NCBI RefSeq assembly: GCF_025840185.1
Contig: NZ_JAMPJU010000005.1
Location: 215,040-279,039 of the forward strand
Source: Brenneria izbisi
GTDB taxonomy: Bacteria; Pseudomonadota; Gammaproteobacteria; Enterobacterales; Enterobacteriaceae
Reading direction: 5' to 3'
DNA: 64,000 nt
Part shown: positions 22,650 through 34,178 of the stretch, in pieces
Position numbering within the stretch: the first letter of the stretch is position 1
Layout: every line of letters begins with the position of its first letter
Position numbers and translations under genes: made by a program
Notes under the pieces: generated by a model
What the model was told of the DNA's origin: nothing
Databases searched by the model: none
What the model saw: only the letters and a program-made list of their open reading frames with translations

Positions 22650-23270
22650 TTAGTTTGGTTTAAGCACCACCAAATGACGCTCGCCTTCCAGTTCCGGCAC
22701 CCATAAACGGATCACCCGCTCCAACTCGATACCTGTTGGCAGAACGGACAGTTCATCCTCTGGAAGCACCCCTTTTAGCGCATAAAAACGCCCGTTAGGT
22801 CTGGTCGGCAAATGATGGCACCACTCGACCATATCCTGCAAAGAAGCGAAAGCGCGGCTAATCACGCCATCAAAAAGCGGCTCGGCTTCAAACGCCTCTA
22901 CCCGGCTTTGTACCGGCGTAATATTTTCAAGCTGCAATTCATGCTGCGCCTGACGCAAAAAACGGATGCGTTTTCCCAGACTGTCGAGCAGCGTAAAATG
23001 CGACGCAGGACGCATAATCGCCAGAGGAACGCCAGGCAAGCCGGGACCGGTCCCCACATCAATAAAGCGCTGCCCTTGCAGATAGGGTTCGACCACGATA
23101 CTGTCCATGATATGGCGGACAAGCATTTGTTCCGGGTCGCGAACGGAAGTCAGATTGTAGGCCTTATTCCATTTATTCAGCATCTCAACATACTGTATCA
23201 GCAAGTTTTTTTGCTTATCTGAGATGACAATCCCAGCACGGTTCAGCAAATCATCGAGTGTGTTGTGCAC
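22650..23270 (-). CDS. rsmG: 16S rRNA (guanine-527 N7) methyltransferase
   Basis: The 206-aa Rossmann methyltransferase has the SAM-binding segment [12 protein letters not shown] (about residues 64-75). It methylates G527 of 16S rRNA. It follows mnmG by 78 bp in the same direction, the usual pairing near oriC. The length matches the family. Confidence 0.97.
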   Translation of the reverse strand: MHNTLDDLLNRAGIVISDKQKNLLIQYVEMLNKWNKAYNLTSVRDPEQMLVRHIMDSIVVEPYLQGQRFIDVGTGPGLPGVPLAIMRPASHFTLLDSLGKRIRFLRQAQHELQLENITPVQSRVEAFEAEPLFDGVISRAFASLQDMVEWCHHLPTRPNGRFYALKGVLPEDELSVLPTGIELERVIRLWVPELEGERHLVVLKPN

Positions 23271-23348
23271 AATAAGATCCTGGAAATATTCATCAATGCC
23301 GCGATCAGCCGACTTGCCGGCTGATCGGAGAGATAAGTGTACGCCAAA

Positions 23349-25238
23349 TCAGGCGCTGCGACGCAGCAACCCTTGTTTTTTCAGCCATACCAGCAGAATC
23401 GAGATTGCAGCAGGCGTGATCCCTGAAATACGCGACGCCTGGCCGATAGAAGCGGGTTTGTGATCGTTTAGTTTGGCGATCACTTCATTGGACAGGCCAT
23501 TTACCTGACGATAATCCAGATCGGCGGGTAGAATCGTATTTTCATTACGTAGCTGCTTTTCAATTTCGTCCTGCTGACGCGCGATATAACCTTCATATTT
23601 AACCTGGATTTCAACCTGTTCCGCAGCCTGCTCATCCGCCAGCGCCGGTGCAAACAGCGGAAGACTGGTCAGCAGGGCATAATCCACTTCAGGACGACGC
23701 AGCAGATCTTCCCCATTTGATTCACGAGACAAGGGCGTTTTCAGCAAAGAGTTGACCTGATCCCGTTGTGCCGATTGCGGATGCACCCGGATATCACGCA
23801 AACGCTGACGCTCTTTCTCAATGTTTTCAAGCTTCTCATTAAAACGCGCCCAACGATAATCATCCACCATGCCTAACTCGCGGCCAATCGCCGTCAGACG
23901 CAGATCGGCGTTATCTTCACGCAGCATCAGACGATATTCGGCGCGTGAGGTAAACATGCGATAAGGTTCCTTTGTTCCCAGCGTACAGAGATCGTCAACC
24001 AGAACGCCCAGATAGGCCTGATCGCGACGAGGCGACCAGCCTTCCTGCTCGAAAGCCAGACGTGCCGCGTTAAGCCCCGCCAGCATGCCCTGAGCCGCCG
24101 CTTCCTCATAACCGGTTGTTCCGTTGATCTGACCGGCGAAAAACAAGCCGTGTATAAATTTGTTTTCCAGCGTCGGTTTTAAATCACGCGGATCAAAGAA
24201 ATCGTACTCGATGGCATAGCCGGGACGAACGATTCGCGCATTCTCCATGCCGCTCATCGAACGAACGATCTGCCATTGCACATCGAACGGCAAACTGGTT
24301 GAAATGCCGTTTGGATAGATTTCATTGCTGGTCAGCCCTTCCGGTTCCAGAAAGATCTGATGCGCATTACGATCGGCAAAACGCATCACTTTATCTTCGA
24401 TCGACGGGCAGTAGCGTGGACCGATCCCTTCAATGATCCCGGCATACATGGGGCTGCGATCCAGGTTATTACGGATCACCTCATGTGTTTTTTCATTGGT
24501 GTGCGTGATATAGCACGGCAATTGCGCCGGATGTTGGCTGGCATCGCCCAGGAAAGAGAAGACCGGCATGGGATTATCGCCGTGCTGTTGAGTCAATGCG
24601 CTGAAATTGATGGTTCTGGCGTCAATACGCGGCGGCGTCCCGGTTTTAAGCCGATTGACCCGTAAAGGCAATTCACGCAGACGGCGCGCCAAAGGAATGG
24701 AGGGCGGATCGCCTGCGCGTCCACCGCTGTAGTTATCCAGACCGATATGAATTTTTCCGTCGAGGAAAGTTCCGACGGTTAACACGACGGCTCTGGCGCG
24801 GAATTTCAATCCCATCTGGGTAACTGCGCCAACAACACGATCGTTTTCGACAATCAGATCGTCCACCGCTTGCTGGAAGATCATCAGGTTAGGTTGGTTC
24901 TCCAGCGCGGTACGGATCGCCTGACGATACAATACGCGATCCGCTTGGGCGCGTGTCGCTCTGACCGCAGGCCCTTTGCTGCTGTTTAGTATCCTAAACT
25001 GAATGCCTGCCTGATCGACCGCACGGGCCATCAGTCCTCCCATGGCATCGATCTCTTTAACCAGATGGCCTTTCCCTATGCCGCCAACCGCCGGGTTACA
25101 AGACATTTGTCCCAGCGTATCAATGTTATGCGTAAGTAAAAGGGTTTTGCGTCCCATTCGGGCTGAAGCCATTGCTGCTTCGGTTCCCGCATGACCGCCA
25201 CCGATCACGATGACGTCAAATGGATCTGGATAAAACAT
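23349..25238 (-). CDS. mnmG: tRNA U34 carboxymethylaminomethyl modification enzyme
   Basis: The 629-aa FAD enzyme starts with the dinucleotide motif [10 protein letters not shown]. The second signature [11 protein letters not shown] lies near residue 270. With MnmE it modifies U34 of tRNAs. It is transcribed away from oriC, so its promoter lies at the origin edge, as in E. coli. The length is identical to the E. coli protein. Confidence 0.98.
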   Translation of the reverse strand: MFYPDPFDVIVIGGGHAGTEAAMASARMGRKTLLLTHNIDTLGQMSCNPAVGGIGKGHLVKEIDAMGGLMARAVDQAGIQFRILNSSKGPAVRATRAQADRVLYRQAIRTALENQPNLMIFQQAVDDLIVENDRVVGAVTQMGLKFRARAVVLTVGTFLDGKIHIGLDNYSGGRAGDPPSIPLARRLRELPLRVNRLKTGTPPRIDARTINFSALTQQHGDNPMPVFSFLGDASQHPAQLPCYITHTNEKTHEVIRNNLDRSPMYAGIIEGIGPRYCPSIEDKVMRFADRNAHQIFLEPEGLTSNEIYPNGISTSLPFDVQWQIVRSMSGMENARIVRPGYAIEYDFFDPRDLKPTLENKFIHGLFFAGQINGTTGYEEAAAQGMLAGLNAARLAFEQEGWSPRRDQAYLGVLVDDLCTLGTKEPYRMFTSRAEYRLMLREDNADLRLTAIGRELGMVDDYRWARFNEKLENIEKERQRLRDIRVHPQSAQRDQVNSLLKTPLSRESNGEDLLRRPEVDYALLTSLPLFAPALADEQAAEQVEIQVKYEGYIARQQDEIEKQLRNENTILPADLDYRQVNGLSNEVIAKLNDHKPASIGQASRISGITPAAISILLVWLKKQGLLRRSA

Positions 25239-25360
25239 GGTACTGCTCCTCGCATGGTTGCGAATGATTAGCGGCGAATGATCTTTGTTTGTCAGGGGTG
25301 GGGATTCTACTCAACTTTGCTTAAACGACCAAGCGTGTTGGATCGTCGTTAATTAAAGAA

Positions 25361-25608
25361 AGATCTTTTTATTTAAAGATCTCTTTATTAGATCTGTTAT
25401 TAGGATCGCCATGATCTGTGGATAAGCGATCATTCCCTTTTTGGATCAATGGATTATCCGGGATCATTCGTTGTGAATGATCGGTGATCCCGCAACGTAT
25501 AAGCTGGGATCTTAATGGCTAGTTATGCACAGGTCAATGCATGCTCATGGGTTATTATTGGGATAACCACTGCTTTTACACCTGAAAAAAGCATAGTTAT
25601 CCACATTA
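25361..25608. other. oriC: chromosomal replication origin oriC
   Basis: Lying between mnmG and mioC, this stretch is packed with GATC sites. An AT-rich unwinding region has 13-mer-like repeats (about 25361-25405: AGATCTTTTTATT, AGATCTCTTTATT, GATCTGTTATTAG). DnaA boxes follow: TGTGGATAA at 25417-25425, TTATGCACA at 25523-25531 and TTATCCACA at 25597-25605. A weaker GGGATAAC site lies near 25560, and the segment TGTGAATGATCGGTGATCC is conserved with E. coli. The arrangement follows E. coli oriC (R1 ... R2, R3, R4). Confidence 0.95.
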
Positions 25609-25627
25609 GTTTGCTGATTATTTCGCC

Positions 25628-26071
25628 TTATTTGAGTAAATTAACCCATGATCCCAGCCATACTTCAGCCGGATCTTCCGGGATCTCATGTTCAGTAACG
25701 TCGATCTGTAGCATTTCCCCGATCCTTTTTGCGCCCGATTGGGTCAATACCCGGTCCACTGTCAGGATCGCGCCGCAAAACGTATCGTATTCCTTACTGC
25801 CGATGCCGACGGCGCCGTAACGAACCTGTGAAAGATCAGGTTTCTGTTGCTCCAACTGTTCAAGCAGCGGTTGCAGGTTGTCGGGCAGTTCGCCTGCGCC
25901 ATGAGTCGAGGTAACCACCAGCCACAGACCGCCGTCAGGCAGTTCATCCAACTCCGGACCATGCAGCATTTCAGTGGAGAAGCCTTCTTTTTCCAGCCGT
26001 TCGGCCAAGTGTTCTGCCACGTATTCCGCGCCGCCCAACGTACTGCCGCTGATTAACGTAATGTCCGCCAT
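25628..26071 (-). CDS. mioC: FMN-binding flavodoxin-like protein MioC
   Basis: The 147-aa flavodoxin-fold protein has an N-terminal phosphate-binding loop S-G-S-T-L-G-G-A. MioC supports biotin synthase as an electron carrier in vitro. Transcription runs toward oriC. The start at 26071 (MADITL) gives the usual length; a short in-frame extension upstream is not supported. Confidence 0.95.
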   Translation of the reverse strand: MADITLISGSTLGGAEYVAEHLAERLEKEGFSTEMLHGPELDELPDGGLWLVVTSTHGAGELPDNLQPLLEQLEQQKPDLSQVRYGAVGIGSKEYDTFCGAILTVDRVLTQSGAKRIGEMLQIDVTEHEIPEDPAEVWLGSWVNLLK

Positions 26072-26130
26072 AACGATCCCATCAGATAAAAGACGGCTCA
26101 TTGTACGCTGTGATCTGTCTGGGATCTACC

Positions 26131-26139
26131 TGTGGATAA
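26131..26139. promoter_or_regulatory. DnaA box in the mioC promoter region
   Basis: A perfect TGTGGATAA lies 60 bp upstream of mioC. In E. coli a DnaA box at this place represses mioC. A TACAAT -10-like hexamer lies at 26100-26105 on the minus strand. Confidence 0.7.
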
Positions 26140-26160
26140 TATGGGTATAGTAAAAACAGC

Positions 26161-26622
26161 TTATGGCGTGATGGTACGCATAATGGGGTTTTGCAGGGAG
26201 ATCAGGGTTTCTGTGGACTGGATTTCATCAATGGTTTGGATCTTGTTGATAAGTACATGTTGCAAGGCATCAATGGAGCGGCACATGACTTTAATAAAGA
26301 TACTGTAATGACCGGTGGTGTAATACGCTTCAACCACTTCTTCCAGATTGTTCAGTTTCTCCAGCGCGGAGGGATAATCTTTGGCGCTTTTCAGAATGAT
26401 GCCGATAAAACAGCATACGTCATAGCCCAATTGTTTTGGATTTACCTCCAGTCGCGTGCCGACGATAATGCCGGCCTGTTTCATCTTTTCCACCCGCACA
26501 TGGATCGTGCCTGGGCTGACGCTAAACTGTTTTGCCAGTTCAGCGTAAGGGGTACGTGCATTTGCCATTAATGCCGCAAGAATGTCGCGATCGAGACTAT
26601 CAATCTGATAAATGTCCGCCAT
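26161..26622 (-). CDS. asnC: Lrp/AsnC family transcriptional regulator AsnC
   Basis: The 153-aa regulator has an N-terminal winged helix (DRDILAALMANARTPYAELA...) and a C-terminal RAM ligand-binding domain. In E. coli AsnC activates the divergent asnA gene and represses itself, with asparagine as effector. Here no asnA lies upstream; the next gene is viaA, 166 bp away on the same strand. A perfect 12-bp-arm palindrome stands 25 bp ahead of the start. Confidence 0.93.
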   Translation of the reverse strand: MADIYQIDSLDRDILAALMANARTPYAELAKQFSVSPGTIHVRVEKMKQAGIIVGTRLEVNPKQLGYDVCCFIGIILKSAKDYPSALEKLNNLEEVVEAYYTTGHYSIFIKVMCRSIDALQHVLINKIQTIDEIQSTETLISLQNPIMRTITP

Positions 26623-26646
26623 TTTCCCTCTCCTGGATTATCGAAT

Positions 26647-26674
26647 CATCATTTTATATCGCTATAAAATGATG
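26647..26674. promoter_or_regulatory. perfect palindrome upstream of asnC, candidate AsnC operator
   Basis: CATCATTTTATA and TATAAAATGATG are exact reverse complements separated by TCGC. No T run follows on the minus strand, so it is not a good terminator for viaA. Its place just ahead of asnC suggests autoregulation. Confidence 0.55.
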
Positions 26675-26788
26675 GATTAACCCTGTAAAGGCAATTTATC
26701 CATGCGTTGATTTATTTTTATTCGTAATTATTGATTAATGCAGCGTCTGGTCGTGATCATTGCGGGAATGAGGTTGCTGGCGGCTATA

Positions 26789-28267
26789 TCAATTTGCCAA
26801 CCTGCGCTGCCAGCGGCGTATCAGGCGGCTTTTTAACCCGGTATCAAAACGCCAGATATGGTCGAAAATACGCATAATGCCGGGTTTGCCGTGATCGGAC
26901 ATCGAGACGGCATGAAACCGGTGATGAAGCTGTTGCTGTCGATGGCGCACTTGGTTAATTACTTCATCCGGTAACCGCTGAGCAATAAAATCCGAAATCA
27001 CGACGGCGTCGGCATCCTGCCAGAGTGCATCATCCATTTTTTCCAGCAGCGCTGATAAGCAGGCGCTCAGATCGGTGCCTCCACGAAAGGACTGGCTAAG
27101 GAAACGTATCGCCTGTTCTATACCGTTGGCCGACGTCAGTTCATAGCTCACCATGCCCGTTGAAAACAGCATGATGTAGCAACGTCGATTATCCGCCAGC
27201 GCGATACGCAATAGCGCCAGACAAAAGGCTTTCGCGCAGCGCTCGTTAAATCCGCCCATTGAACCTGACGTATCAACACAGACGATAAACGGGCCGCGTG
27301 GCTGTTGTTCATTCTGTTGATGGATAACAGGTCGCTCGATGCTCTTTTCGCGCCAGTTTTCGCCCTGCAAACGGTAGGTCAGCAAGCGGTGTTCCAACAG
27401 TCGGCGATAAAACTCATATTCCAGTTCGCCGATGCTCATGGCCGCCAGTTCCACCGGCAATAAACGAAGAATATCATCACTCTGATGAATCCCGCTTACT
27501 TCTTCGGGTACGCTCGCCGGTTCACGTACCATCACCCTGAAAGCTTCTTTGGGCGTATCCTGACTGATGATGGATTGAGTTTCGCGGCTGCGTCCAAGAC
27601 ATTCAGCCAGGCGTTGCAAGGCTGGTTGGCGTTGCAGGAACGCGGCAACATCCAGTAGCGGTTGATAATCTGTGTGAACGCGCTTCCCGGCGCTGAGATC
27701 CCACAGTCGCCCCGCCGCGTTTTCATTTTCGGCCAGAATCGGCTCAAGCTTGCCGCTCAACGTAAGGCGCTGTTGCAACTCATCAAGCAGTATGTCGCGC
27801 TCCTGTTCCATTATCTGATGGTGCAGAGAGAGGGTTTGCAGCGTCAGGCTCAATCGCCAGCGTTGTAAAAATAGCGCGTGCAGCCCGCTGTTTATTTTTT
27901 GTCCGCGAGTTTGATCCGGCGTATTGACCAACTGGTTTGCCTGCGTGAGGAACGGGGAATCAACGGTATGCAGCATATCCATGATCCTGGGAAGACGCGT
28001 TTGAAATCCCTGATCGTCCGCTACCTGAGAACGCTGGTAACAATTGAATTCCGTTTCCAGTTCCTGCGGCGCTTGCGTATTACGTAGGCGTTGTTTCAGA
28101 TTTTCTTTCCAGTCAGGCAATTCATTAAGCAGAGCGGATTTAAGTTTCGGATACTTATCAAAGAAAATGGCCAGTTGCGGCGTCGCCAGTAGCGTGCCGA
28201 TCAGATCGTCCAATAGCTCGTTTTCGTCTATCGACAGCAACATTTCCAGTGATTCGAGCGTTATCAT
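26789..28267 (-). CDS. viaA: VWA-domain protein ViaA, partner of RavA
   Basis: The 492-aa protein has a C-terminal von Willebrand A domain with the MIDAS motif D-T-S-G-S-M-G (about residues 328-334) and an N-terminal helical region. ViaA stimulates the RavA ATPase; the pair has been tied to respiratory complexes and aminoglycoside sensitivity. It starts 6 bp after the ravA stop. The length is close to the E. coli protein. Confidence 0.95.
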   Translation of the reverse strand: MITLESLEMLLSIDENELLDDLIGTLLATPQLAIFFDKYPKLKSALLNELPDWKENLKQRLRNTQAPQELETEFNCYQRSQVADDQGFQTRLPRIMDMLHTVDSPFLTQANQLVNTPDQTRGQKINSGLHALFLQRWRLSLTLQTLSLHHQIMEQERDILLDELQQRLTLSGKLEPILAENENAAGRLWDLSAGKRVHTDYQPLLDVAAFLQRQPALQRLAECLGRSRETQSIISQDTPKEAFRVMVREPASVPEEVSGIHQSDDILRLLPVELAAMSIGELEYEFYRRLLEHRLLTYRLQGENWREKSIERPVIHQQNEQQPRGPFIVCVDTSGSMGGFNERCAKAFCLALLRIALADNRRCYIMLFSTGMVSYELTSANGIEQAIRFLSQSFRGGTDLSACLSALLEKMDDALWQDADAVVISDFIAQRLPDEVINQVRHRQQQLHHRFHAVSMSDHGKPGIMRIFDHIWRFDTGLKSRLIRRWQRRLAN

Positions 28268-28273
28268 CCCTGA

Positions 28274-29770
28274 TTAATCCTGTTCTGATTGCCGGATCTG
28301 TTCGGCCACTTGTTGCAGGCTGGCTTCGATTTTGGCCAGCCATTCCCCAGGAACGAATAAACAGGGCTGATGCTGACTGAATAGTTGCCTTTGCTCACGC
28401 AACTGGAGGTGCAGTTTTTCATATTCATCAATAAGTTCAGCCGGCAGCGTGCAATCGCGTTTTTCAGGCAGCGAAAGAAGGGTGGATTGCAGGCTGATGT
28501 CCCGGATACTCAGGTGCAGGTGATCATCCACCATCAGATCCAGGCGTTGGGTAAAACCAATACCGTTGAGTTTCCCCCGGATTTCTCCCCCTTTCTGTAG
28601 CCAGTTTTGCAGGGCGTTGCGGTCAATGATCAGGTGGCTGACTTCAAGCTCATTGAGGATTAACGGTCGTTGCAGAACCAGACTCAGCGAATCCGCGGTG
28701 AGGGTATCGGGCAGGGAATAGTGGTGTTTGCGACCGAGAAAGGCGCCGTGTTTTTCGACGACTAACGCCTGCGATTCGCTTTGCTGCAACTGATACTGTT
28801 GGCGCTTGATGTTCAGTTGTTGCAGACGGAACAGTAAACTCTGCTGCTGGTAAGCTTGCTCTGTAAGCAACTGTTCAAGCTGTTGTTCGATCAACACCAG
28901 CGTATCGTGATTGTGCCAGAGGCAGTCTTTCAACAGAATAATGTCAAGCGGCGTAATACTTCCCCGTCCGCTGAAAAAGGCGCAGGCTTGAAGTAGCCGC
29001 AAGGCTTTCTTCCAACGCCGGTCGGAAACATAGGGCGCTTGTTCCAGCGTATTCAGTCGCTGGCGCAACTGATAAATCAGTTCAAAACTGTTTTCCGGCA
29101 GGGAAACCCGATCAATCTCGCCTTGCCACTGTCGATATTCTTCATCGCTGACGCTGAGCGAATGACTGACGGGATTATCATCATTGCCGCCGTTATTGAC
29201 CAGCAAGGCATGGAAGTTATGTTTTTCCTGAACCTTATCCAGCCACAGGCGAATGAGCATGCGATCATACAAGGCTTCCAGACTACTGTCGGCTTCGGGT
29301 AATTCATTGGATGCTGTGACCAGCAGACGCATCGGGATGCGATCTTCATTGTTGCCGTTGCGAAAACGGCGCTCGTTAATCGCGGTAAGCAACGTATTCA
29401 GAATGGCAGGACCGGCTTTCCAGATTTCATCCAGAAAGACGATCTCGGCTTCCGGCAGGTAGCCGGCGGTTAGGCGTTGGTAGCGGCCTTCATCTTTCAA
29501 TGCCTGAATCGACAGCGGGCCGAAAACTTCTTCCGGCGTGGAGAAGCGCGTCATCAGGTATTCAAACGCACTGGCATGACGGAACGCGAATTTGAGACGT
29601 CGGGCGATCATGCTTTTCGCAATACCCGGCGGGCCAAGAAGAAAAACGCTTTCTCCGCTGAGGGCGGCTAACAGGCACAAACGAATGGCATGTTGCCGTT
29701 CATACAGGCCATGCTCAAGCGCATTACTGAGACGTGAGATTCTTTCTGCCAGCGCAGCGGATTGAAGCAT
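28274..29770 (-). CDS. ravA: MoxR-family AAA+ ATPase RavA
   Basis: The 498-aa protein has Walker A G-P-P-G-I-A-K-S (about residues 45-52), Walker B V-F-L-D-E-I-W, and a C-terminal LARA-type region that in E. coli binds the lysine decarboxylase LdcI. It is transcribed with viaA. The length equals the E. coli protein. A 287-bp intergenic region separates it from the divergent kup; I saw no further gene in it. Confidence 0.96.
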   Translation of the reverse strand: MLQSAALAERISRLSNALEHGLYERQHAIRLCLLAALSGESVFLLGPPGIAKSMIARRLKFAFRHASAFEYLMTRFSTPEEVFGPLSIQALKDEGRYQRLTAGYLPEAEIVFLDEIWKAGPAILNTLLTAINERRFRNGNNEDRIPMRLLVTASNELPEADSSLEALYDRMLIRLWLDKVQEKHNFHALLVNNGGNDDNPVSHSLSVSDEEYRQWQGEIDRVSLPENSFELIYQLRQRLNTLEQAPYVSDRRWKKALRLLQACAFFSGRGSITPLDIILLKDCLWHNHDTLVLIEQQLEQLLTEQAYQQQSLLFRLQQLNIKRQQYQLQQSESQALVVEKHGAFLGRKHHYSLPDTLTADSLSLVLQRPLILNELEVSHLIIDRNALQNWLQKGGEIRGKLNGIGFTQRLDLMVDDHLHLSIRDISLQSTLLSLPEKRDCTLPAELIDEYEKLHLQLREQRQLFSQHQPCLFVPGEWLAKIEASLQQVAEQIRQSEQD

Positions 29771-30057
29771 AATTAGTCAATCATTCCCATGGTGTGTTCA
29801 AAAGGCGAACCGTTTTTTTCAGGAAAACCTGAGTTTTATAAAGACAATTGTAATAATAAACGGCAGATCACAGATCTTTATTAGCATACTACTGTCGATT
29901 ATTCCCCCTTCCCGGTTGATTAATCAATACACCACCTTTTACAGGATATTTCGTAACCAATTTAAGAATGGGATTTTAAATTGTTTGGTTCATACTGGTC
30001 GTTTTGGGCGACGTAGCTGGTCGCTGACAGAATGGATACAGAAGAAGAGTAAGGTTG

Positions 30058-31926
30058 ATGAGCACAGAGCATAAACGTTCGATTCCGGCAGTCACGCTGG
30101 CCGCGATAGGTGTGGTTTATGGCGATATTGGAACCAGTCCGCTTTACACCCTGCGGGAGTGTCTATCAGGACAGTTTGGTTTTGGTGTCGAACCCGACTC
30201 CGTATTTGGTTTTCTTTCTCTGATATTTTGGTTATTGATTATCGTCGTTTCGCTTAAGTATCTGACTTATGTCATGAGGGCGGATAATGCGGGCGAAGGC
30301 GGGATACTTACCTTGATGTCGTTGGCCGGACGTAATATGTCGGATCGAATGACGTCGGTACTGGTGATTTTGGGGTTGATCGGCGGCAGCTTCTTCTATG
30401 GCGAGGTGGTGATAACGCCCGCGATATCAGTAATGTCCGCGATGGAAGGGTTGGAAATTGCCGCGCCTTCCATGGACACCTATATCGTTCCGCTGTCGAT
30501 TATTGTTCTGACGCTGCTGTTTGTTATTCAAAAGCATGGTACCGGCAGCGTGGGAAAATTGTTTGCCCCGGTGATGTTGATTTGGTTTCTTACGCTTGGG
30601 GTGTTGGGCGCGCGCAGCATCCTTAATAACCCCGACGTGCTACAAGCGCTGAATCCGATGTATGCGGTTCGTTTCTTCGCCGAATACAAAATGGTCGCTT
30701 TCTTTGCGCTGGGCGCCGTGGTACTGGCTATCACCGGCGTCGAGGCGCTATATGCGGATATGGGACATTTTGGCAAATTCCCCATTCGACTCGCCTGGTT
30801 TACCGTGGTGTTGCCGTCTCTGGTGCTGAATTATTTTGGTCAAGGCGCGTTGTTGTTAAAAAACCCGGAAGCGATTAAAAACCCCTTTTTCCTGCTGGCT
30901 CCCGACTGGGCGCTAATTCCGCTGATGATCCTGGCTACTCTGGCGACAATCATCGCTTCGCAAGCTGTGATTTCCGGTGTCTTTTCACTGACGCGTCAGG
31001 CCGTTCGGCTGGGGTATCTGCCACCGATGCGCATTGTGCATACCTCTGATATGGAATCTGGGCAGATCTATATCCCGGCGATTAACTGGTTATTGTATAT
31101 CGCGGTGGTAATTGTGATTGTCAGCTTTGAGCATTCAAGCAATCTGGCGGCGGCCTACGGCATCGCGGTGACGGGAACAATGGTGATAACCAGCATTCTG
31201 TTCTGTACGGTAGCGATAAAGAACTGGCGCTGGTCCCGCTATCTGGTGTGGATACTGTTGACCTGCCTGCTGTTGATTGATGCCCCCATGTTCCTGGCCA
31301 ACGTGGTTAAAATCCTTTCCGGTGGCTGGTTGCCGCTGGCGCTGGGGATGGTGATGTTCATCATCATGACCACCTGGAAAAGCGAGCGTTTCCGGTTGTT
31401 GCGCCGTCTGCATGAACATGGCAATTCGCTGGATGCCATGATTGCGTCACTGGAAAAATCACCGCCGATAAGGGTGCCGGGTACCGCGGTTTATCTGTCC
31501 CGCGCTATTCACGTCATTCCGTTTGCGCTTTTGCATAACCTCAAACATAACAAGATATTGCATGAGCGTGTGGTGTTGTTGACCATGCGAACAGAAGATG
31601 CGCCCTATGTGCTCAATGCTCGTCGGGTGACGGTGGAACAGCTTTCACCAACCTTTTGGCGGGTCATTGCCAACTATGGCTGGCGCGAAACACCTAATGT
31701 GGAAGAGGTGTTTCATCGTTGCTGGCAGGATGGATTAACCTGCCAGATGCTGGAGACATCGTTCTTTATGTCCAACGAGTCGCTGACGATGGGCAAACGT
31801 CCGTGGTATCTGCGATTACGCGGCAAACTCTTCATGATGCTCAGCCGTAATGCGCTCCGTGCGGGAGATCAGTTTGAAATCCCCCCTAACCGACTGATTG
31901 AGTTGGGTATTCAGGTGGAAATATAA
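30058..31926 (+). CDS. kup: low-affinity potassium transporter Kup
   Basis: The 622-aa K+/H+ symporter has about 12 membrane helices, the N-terminal signature [12 protein letters not shown], and a cytoplasmic C-terminal domain of about 180 residues. The ATG at 30058 gives the standard 622 aa; a TTG one codon earlier is less likely. It is convergent with qseC, and the two stop codons share a terminator hairpin. Confidence 0.98.
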   Translation: MSTEHKRSIPAVTLAAIGVVYGDIGTSPLYTLRECLSGQFGFGVEPDSVFGFLSLIFWLLIIVVSLKYLTYVMRADNAGEGGILTLMSLAGRNMSDRMTSVLVILGLIGGSFFYGEVVITPAISVMSAMEGLEIAAPSMDTYIVPLSIIVLTLLFVIQKHGTGSVGKLFAPVMLIWFLTLGVLGARSILNNPDVLQALNPMYAVRFFAEYKMVAFFALGAVVLAITGVEALYADMGHFGKFPIRLAWFTVVLPSLVLNYFGQGALLLKNPEAIKNPFFLLAPDWALIPLMILATLATIIASQAVISGVFSLTRQAVRLGYLPPMRIVHTSDMESGQIYIPAINWLLYIAVVIVIVSFEHSSNLAAAYGIAVTGTMVITSILFCTVAIKNWRWSRYLVWILLTCLLLIDAPMFLANVVKILSGGWLPLALGMVMFIIMTTWKSERFRLLRRLHEHGNSLDAMIASLEKSPPIRVPGTAVYLSRAIHVIPFALLHNLKHNKILHERVVLLTMRTEDAPYVLNARRVTVEQLSPTFWRVIANYGWRETPNVEEVFHRCWQDGLTCQMLETSFFMSNESLTMGKRPWYLRLRGKLFMMLSRNALRAGDQFEIPPNRLIELGIQVEI

Positions 31927-31945
31927 AGCGGGTCAGGGCCGCTTT
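31925..31945. terminator. bidirectional terminator between kup and qseC
   Basis: AAAGCGG and CCGCTTT pair around a 7-nt loop, with A/T flanks on both sides. The stem overlaps both stop codons, so it probably ends both convergent transcripts. Confidence 0.65.
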
Positions 31946-33299
31946 ACCAATTAACCGCGACCTTCAGCCCCCCTTCAGGCCGGTTGGCGAAGGTAACGCG
32001 CATTCCATGCAGTTTGGCGATGTTGTTGACGATGGAGATACCCAAACCACTGCCGGATTTCTCTTGTCCGGGAGGACGGAAAAAACGTTCTCCGATGTGG
32101 GCCAACGCGTCGCCGCCGATGCCCGGCCCTTCATCTGTGACCTGAAAACCGTGAGGCGTGAGTTGCAGATGAATGGCGCCGCCCGTATGACTATAGCGAA
32201 TGGCATTATCCAACAGATTGCGGATCAGCAGCGTCAGCAACAGCGGATGCCCTTGACGGCTCACCGGAACATCCGGTAAATCCAACGTCAATTCAATCCC
32301 CGCTGCTTTTGCCTGCTGATAATGATCGACAACCACCTGACGCATAATTTCCTGCAATTGAACGGTTTGCTGGCCGTTCAATTGCGATTCAGAATCCAGT
32401 CGCGACAAGGTAAGTAGCTGATCCACCAATCGGGTCGCCCGATCGATCCCCTTATCCAGGTTAGTCAGCGCATGACGTCTGGCAGTTTCATCGTCGTGGG
32501 CCAACTGAGCGACTTCCGTCTGTACCTTCAACGCCGCCAGCGGGCTGCGTAGCTCATGGGCCGCATCGGATGTGAATCGGCGTTCGCGCAACAGCATATC
32601 GTTGACGCGGGCAAACAGATGGTTGAGCGCGTTAACCAGCGGACGAACTTCCTGGGGAATATTGTTCGTCTCCAGTGGCGTCGCTTCATCCGGCGAACGC
32701 TGACGAAGCTGTGCGGTAATCTGTTTCAAGGAGGAGAGTTCACGGGTGATCAACCAGAACAGTAACGCCAGCATAATCGGCAGCGCCGCTAGCCAAGGGG
32801 TCAGGTTGGTTTTGACGATATCCCACACCATATCCTGCCGATATTCCCATTCCTGGCCCACGACAACCACGTAGCGGTCGTCCCCGGTCTTCAGCCAGAC
32901 CATACGCCATCTATCGCTGTCATCGCGCAGTCGACCATCAGTGAAACCATTTCGTGCGTAATCAAAGATAAAGTCTTTACCGTTTTCGCCGTCATTCAGC
33001 ACCATCTTGCCGGTTCGGGTAAAAATAGCAAAGGCCAGCGCATCATCTTCCTGCTGGCCGCGATGATCTCCCGCCAGCTTTTTTGTTTTCGGCAGTGACG
33101 GCGATTCCGCATCGATGTCGGCAGGATTGATGGTAGCCAGCCGTTTGGCGAATAACATCTGTTGTGTATCAAACAGTTCATTAATGTTATGGCGAGTTTG
33201 ATACCACGAAAGCAATCCGGCTATGCCCCAGCAGATCAGCGTCAACAGCATGAAACCAGCAATCAGACGCAACCGCAGGCTGAGATTGAGATGCGTCAT
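31944..33299 (-). CDS. qseC: sensor histidine kinase QseC
   Basis: The 451-aa membrane sensor has two membrane helices (about 12-32 and 163-185) flanking a periplasmic domain. HAMP-like and HisKA regions follow, with the phospho-acceptor H in [10 protein letters not shown]. The ATPase domain has an N-box ([10 protein letters not shown]) and G-S-G-L-G-I-S-I. The periplasmic segment [14 protein letters not shown] is like E. coli QseC, reported to respond to adrenergic hormones and AI-3. The start overlaps the qseB end by 4 bp. Confidence 0.9.
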   Translation of the reverse strand: MTHLNLSLRLRLIAGFMLLTLICWGIAGLLSWYQTRHNINELFDTQQMLFAKRLATINPADIDAESPSLPKTKKLAGDHRGQQEDDALAFAIFTRTGKMVLNDGENGKDFIFDYARNGFTDGRLRDDSDRWRMVWLKTGDDRYVVVVGQEWEYRQDMVWDIVKTNLTPWLAALPIMLALLFWLITRELSSLKQITAQLRQRSPDEATPLETNNIPQEVRPLVNALNHLFARVNDMLLRERRFTSDAAHELRSPLAALKVQTEVAQLAHDDETARRHALTNLDKGIDRATRLVDQLLTLSRLDSESQLNGQQTVQLQEIMRQVVVDHYQQAKAAGIELTLDLPDVPVSRQGHPLLLTLLIRNLLDNAIRYSHTGGAIHLQLTPHGFQVTDEGPGIGGDALAHIGERFFRPPGQEKSGSGLGISIVNNIAKLHGMRVTFANRPEGGLKVAVNW

Positions 33300-33958
33300 G
33301 TCGCTTCTCCCAAAATATAGCCGACGCCATGTACGGTACGGATAAAGTCACTGCCCAGCTTTTTACGTAAATGGTGAATATGGACTTCCACGGCATTACT
33401 GGAAACATCGTCATCCCAGCCATAAAGTTTCTCTTCCAGTTGGGCGCGCGTCAGTACGCGGTTGGGGTGCAGCAAAAACAGCTCCAGCAGCGCCAGTTCA
33501 CGGGATTTAAGCATCAGCGGTTCATTGTTAAGTGTCACGGTGCGTGAAGCTGATTCAAGTGATACCGCGCCGTGTGTGAGCGTGGGCTGTATTTGACCAT
33601 GTCGTCGACGGATCAGCGCCTGCAAACGGGCAGCCACTTCTGTGAGTGCAAATGGTTTGCACAGGTAATCATCCGCGCCCAACTGCAAGCCTTCAACTCG
33701 TTGTTCCAGTGCATCCCGCGCGGTAAGGATCAGTATGGGTTCATCGTGTCCGGCCTGACGCCAGTGGCGCAGAATGTCCAGCCCATCAATTTCCGGCAAA
33801 CTGAGATCGAGCACCACCGCATCATAAGGCGCCGCATCTATAGCCGCCTCGCCCGTTTTGCCTTGCGTAAACCAGTCAACACTAAAACCAAGCTTGGTAA
33901 GCCCGGCTTTGAGACCGTCACCGATCAGGCGATCGTCTTCGATTAACAATATTCTCAT
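33296..33958 (-). CDS. qseB: OmpR-family response regulator QseB
   Basis: The 220-aa regulator has a receiver domain (acidic pocket E-D-D near residues 7-9, phospho-acceptor D in L-D-L-S-L-P, conserved K near residue 101) and a C-terminal winged helix. The start at 33958 (MRILLIEDD) gives the normal length; the upstream extension is untranslated leader. It is divergent from ygiW with a QseB/PmrA-like box between them, as in E. coli. Confidence 0.92.
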   Translation of the reverse strand: MRILLIEDDRLIGDGLKAGLTKLGFSVDWFTQGKTGEAAIDAAPYDAVVLDLSLPEIDGLDILRHWRQAGHDEPILILTARDALEQRVEGLQLGADDYLCKPFALTEVAARLQALIRRRHGQIQPTLTHGAVSLESASRTVTLNNEPLMLKSRELALLELFLLHPNRVLTRAQLEEKLYGWDDDVSSNAVEVHIHHLRKKLGSDFIRTVHGVGYILGEAT

Positions 33959-34079
33959 GGCTGCTCCGCGCGTTCGTGTTCTGGTTTTATACGAAATAGC
34001 ATGACGGCATGTACAGGTAAAATCGCCAGAAACGGGCAATCCCGGCAAGATCAAAAAATAAAATCACAGATGTCCATTC

Positions 34080-34096
34080 CTTAAGATGCTGTTAAG
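34080..34096. promoter_or_regulatory. QseB/PmrA-type direct-repeat box
   Basis: CTTAAG (34080-34085) and GTTAAG (34091-34096) are spaced by 11 bp, the pattern of half-sites bound by QseB and PmrA type regulators. It lies between qseB and ygiW and could control both. Confidence 0.6.
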
Positions 34097-34178
34097 AACT
34101 GTTTGTTTTAATGCTGCCTGAACATTGATAACCACACCGGATGACGGTGACAACAAATGCAATAAAGGAAGGTAGAAC

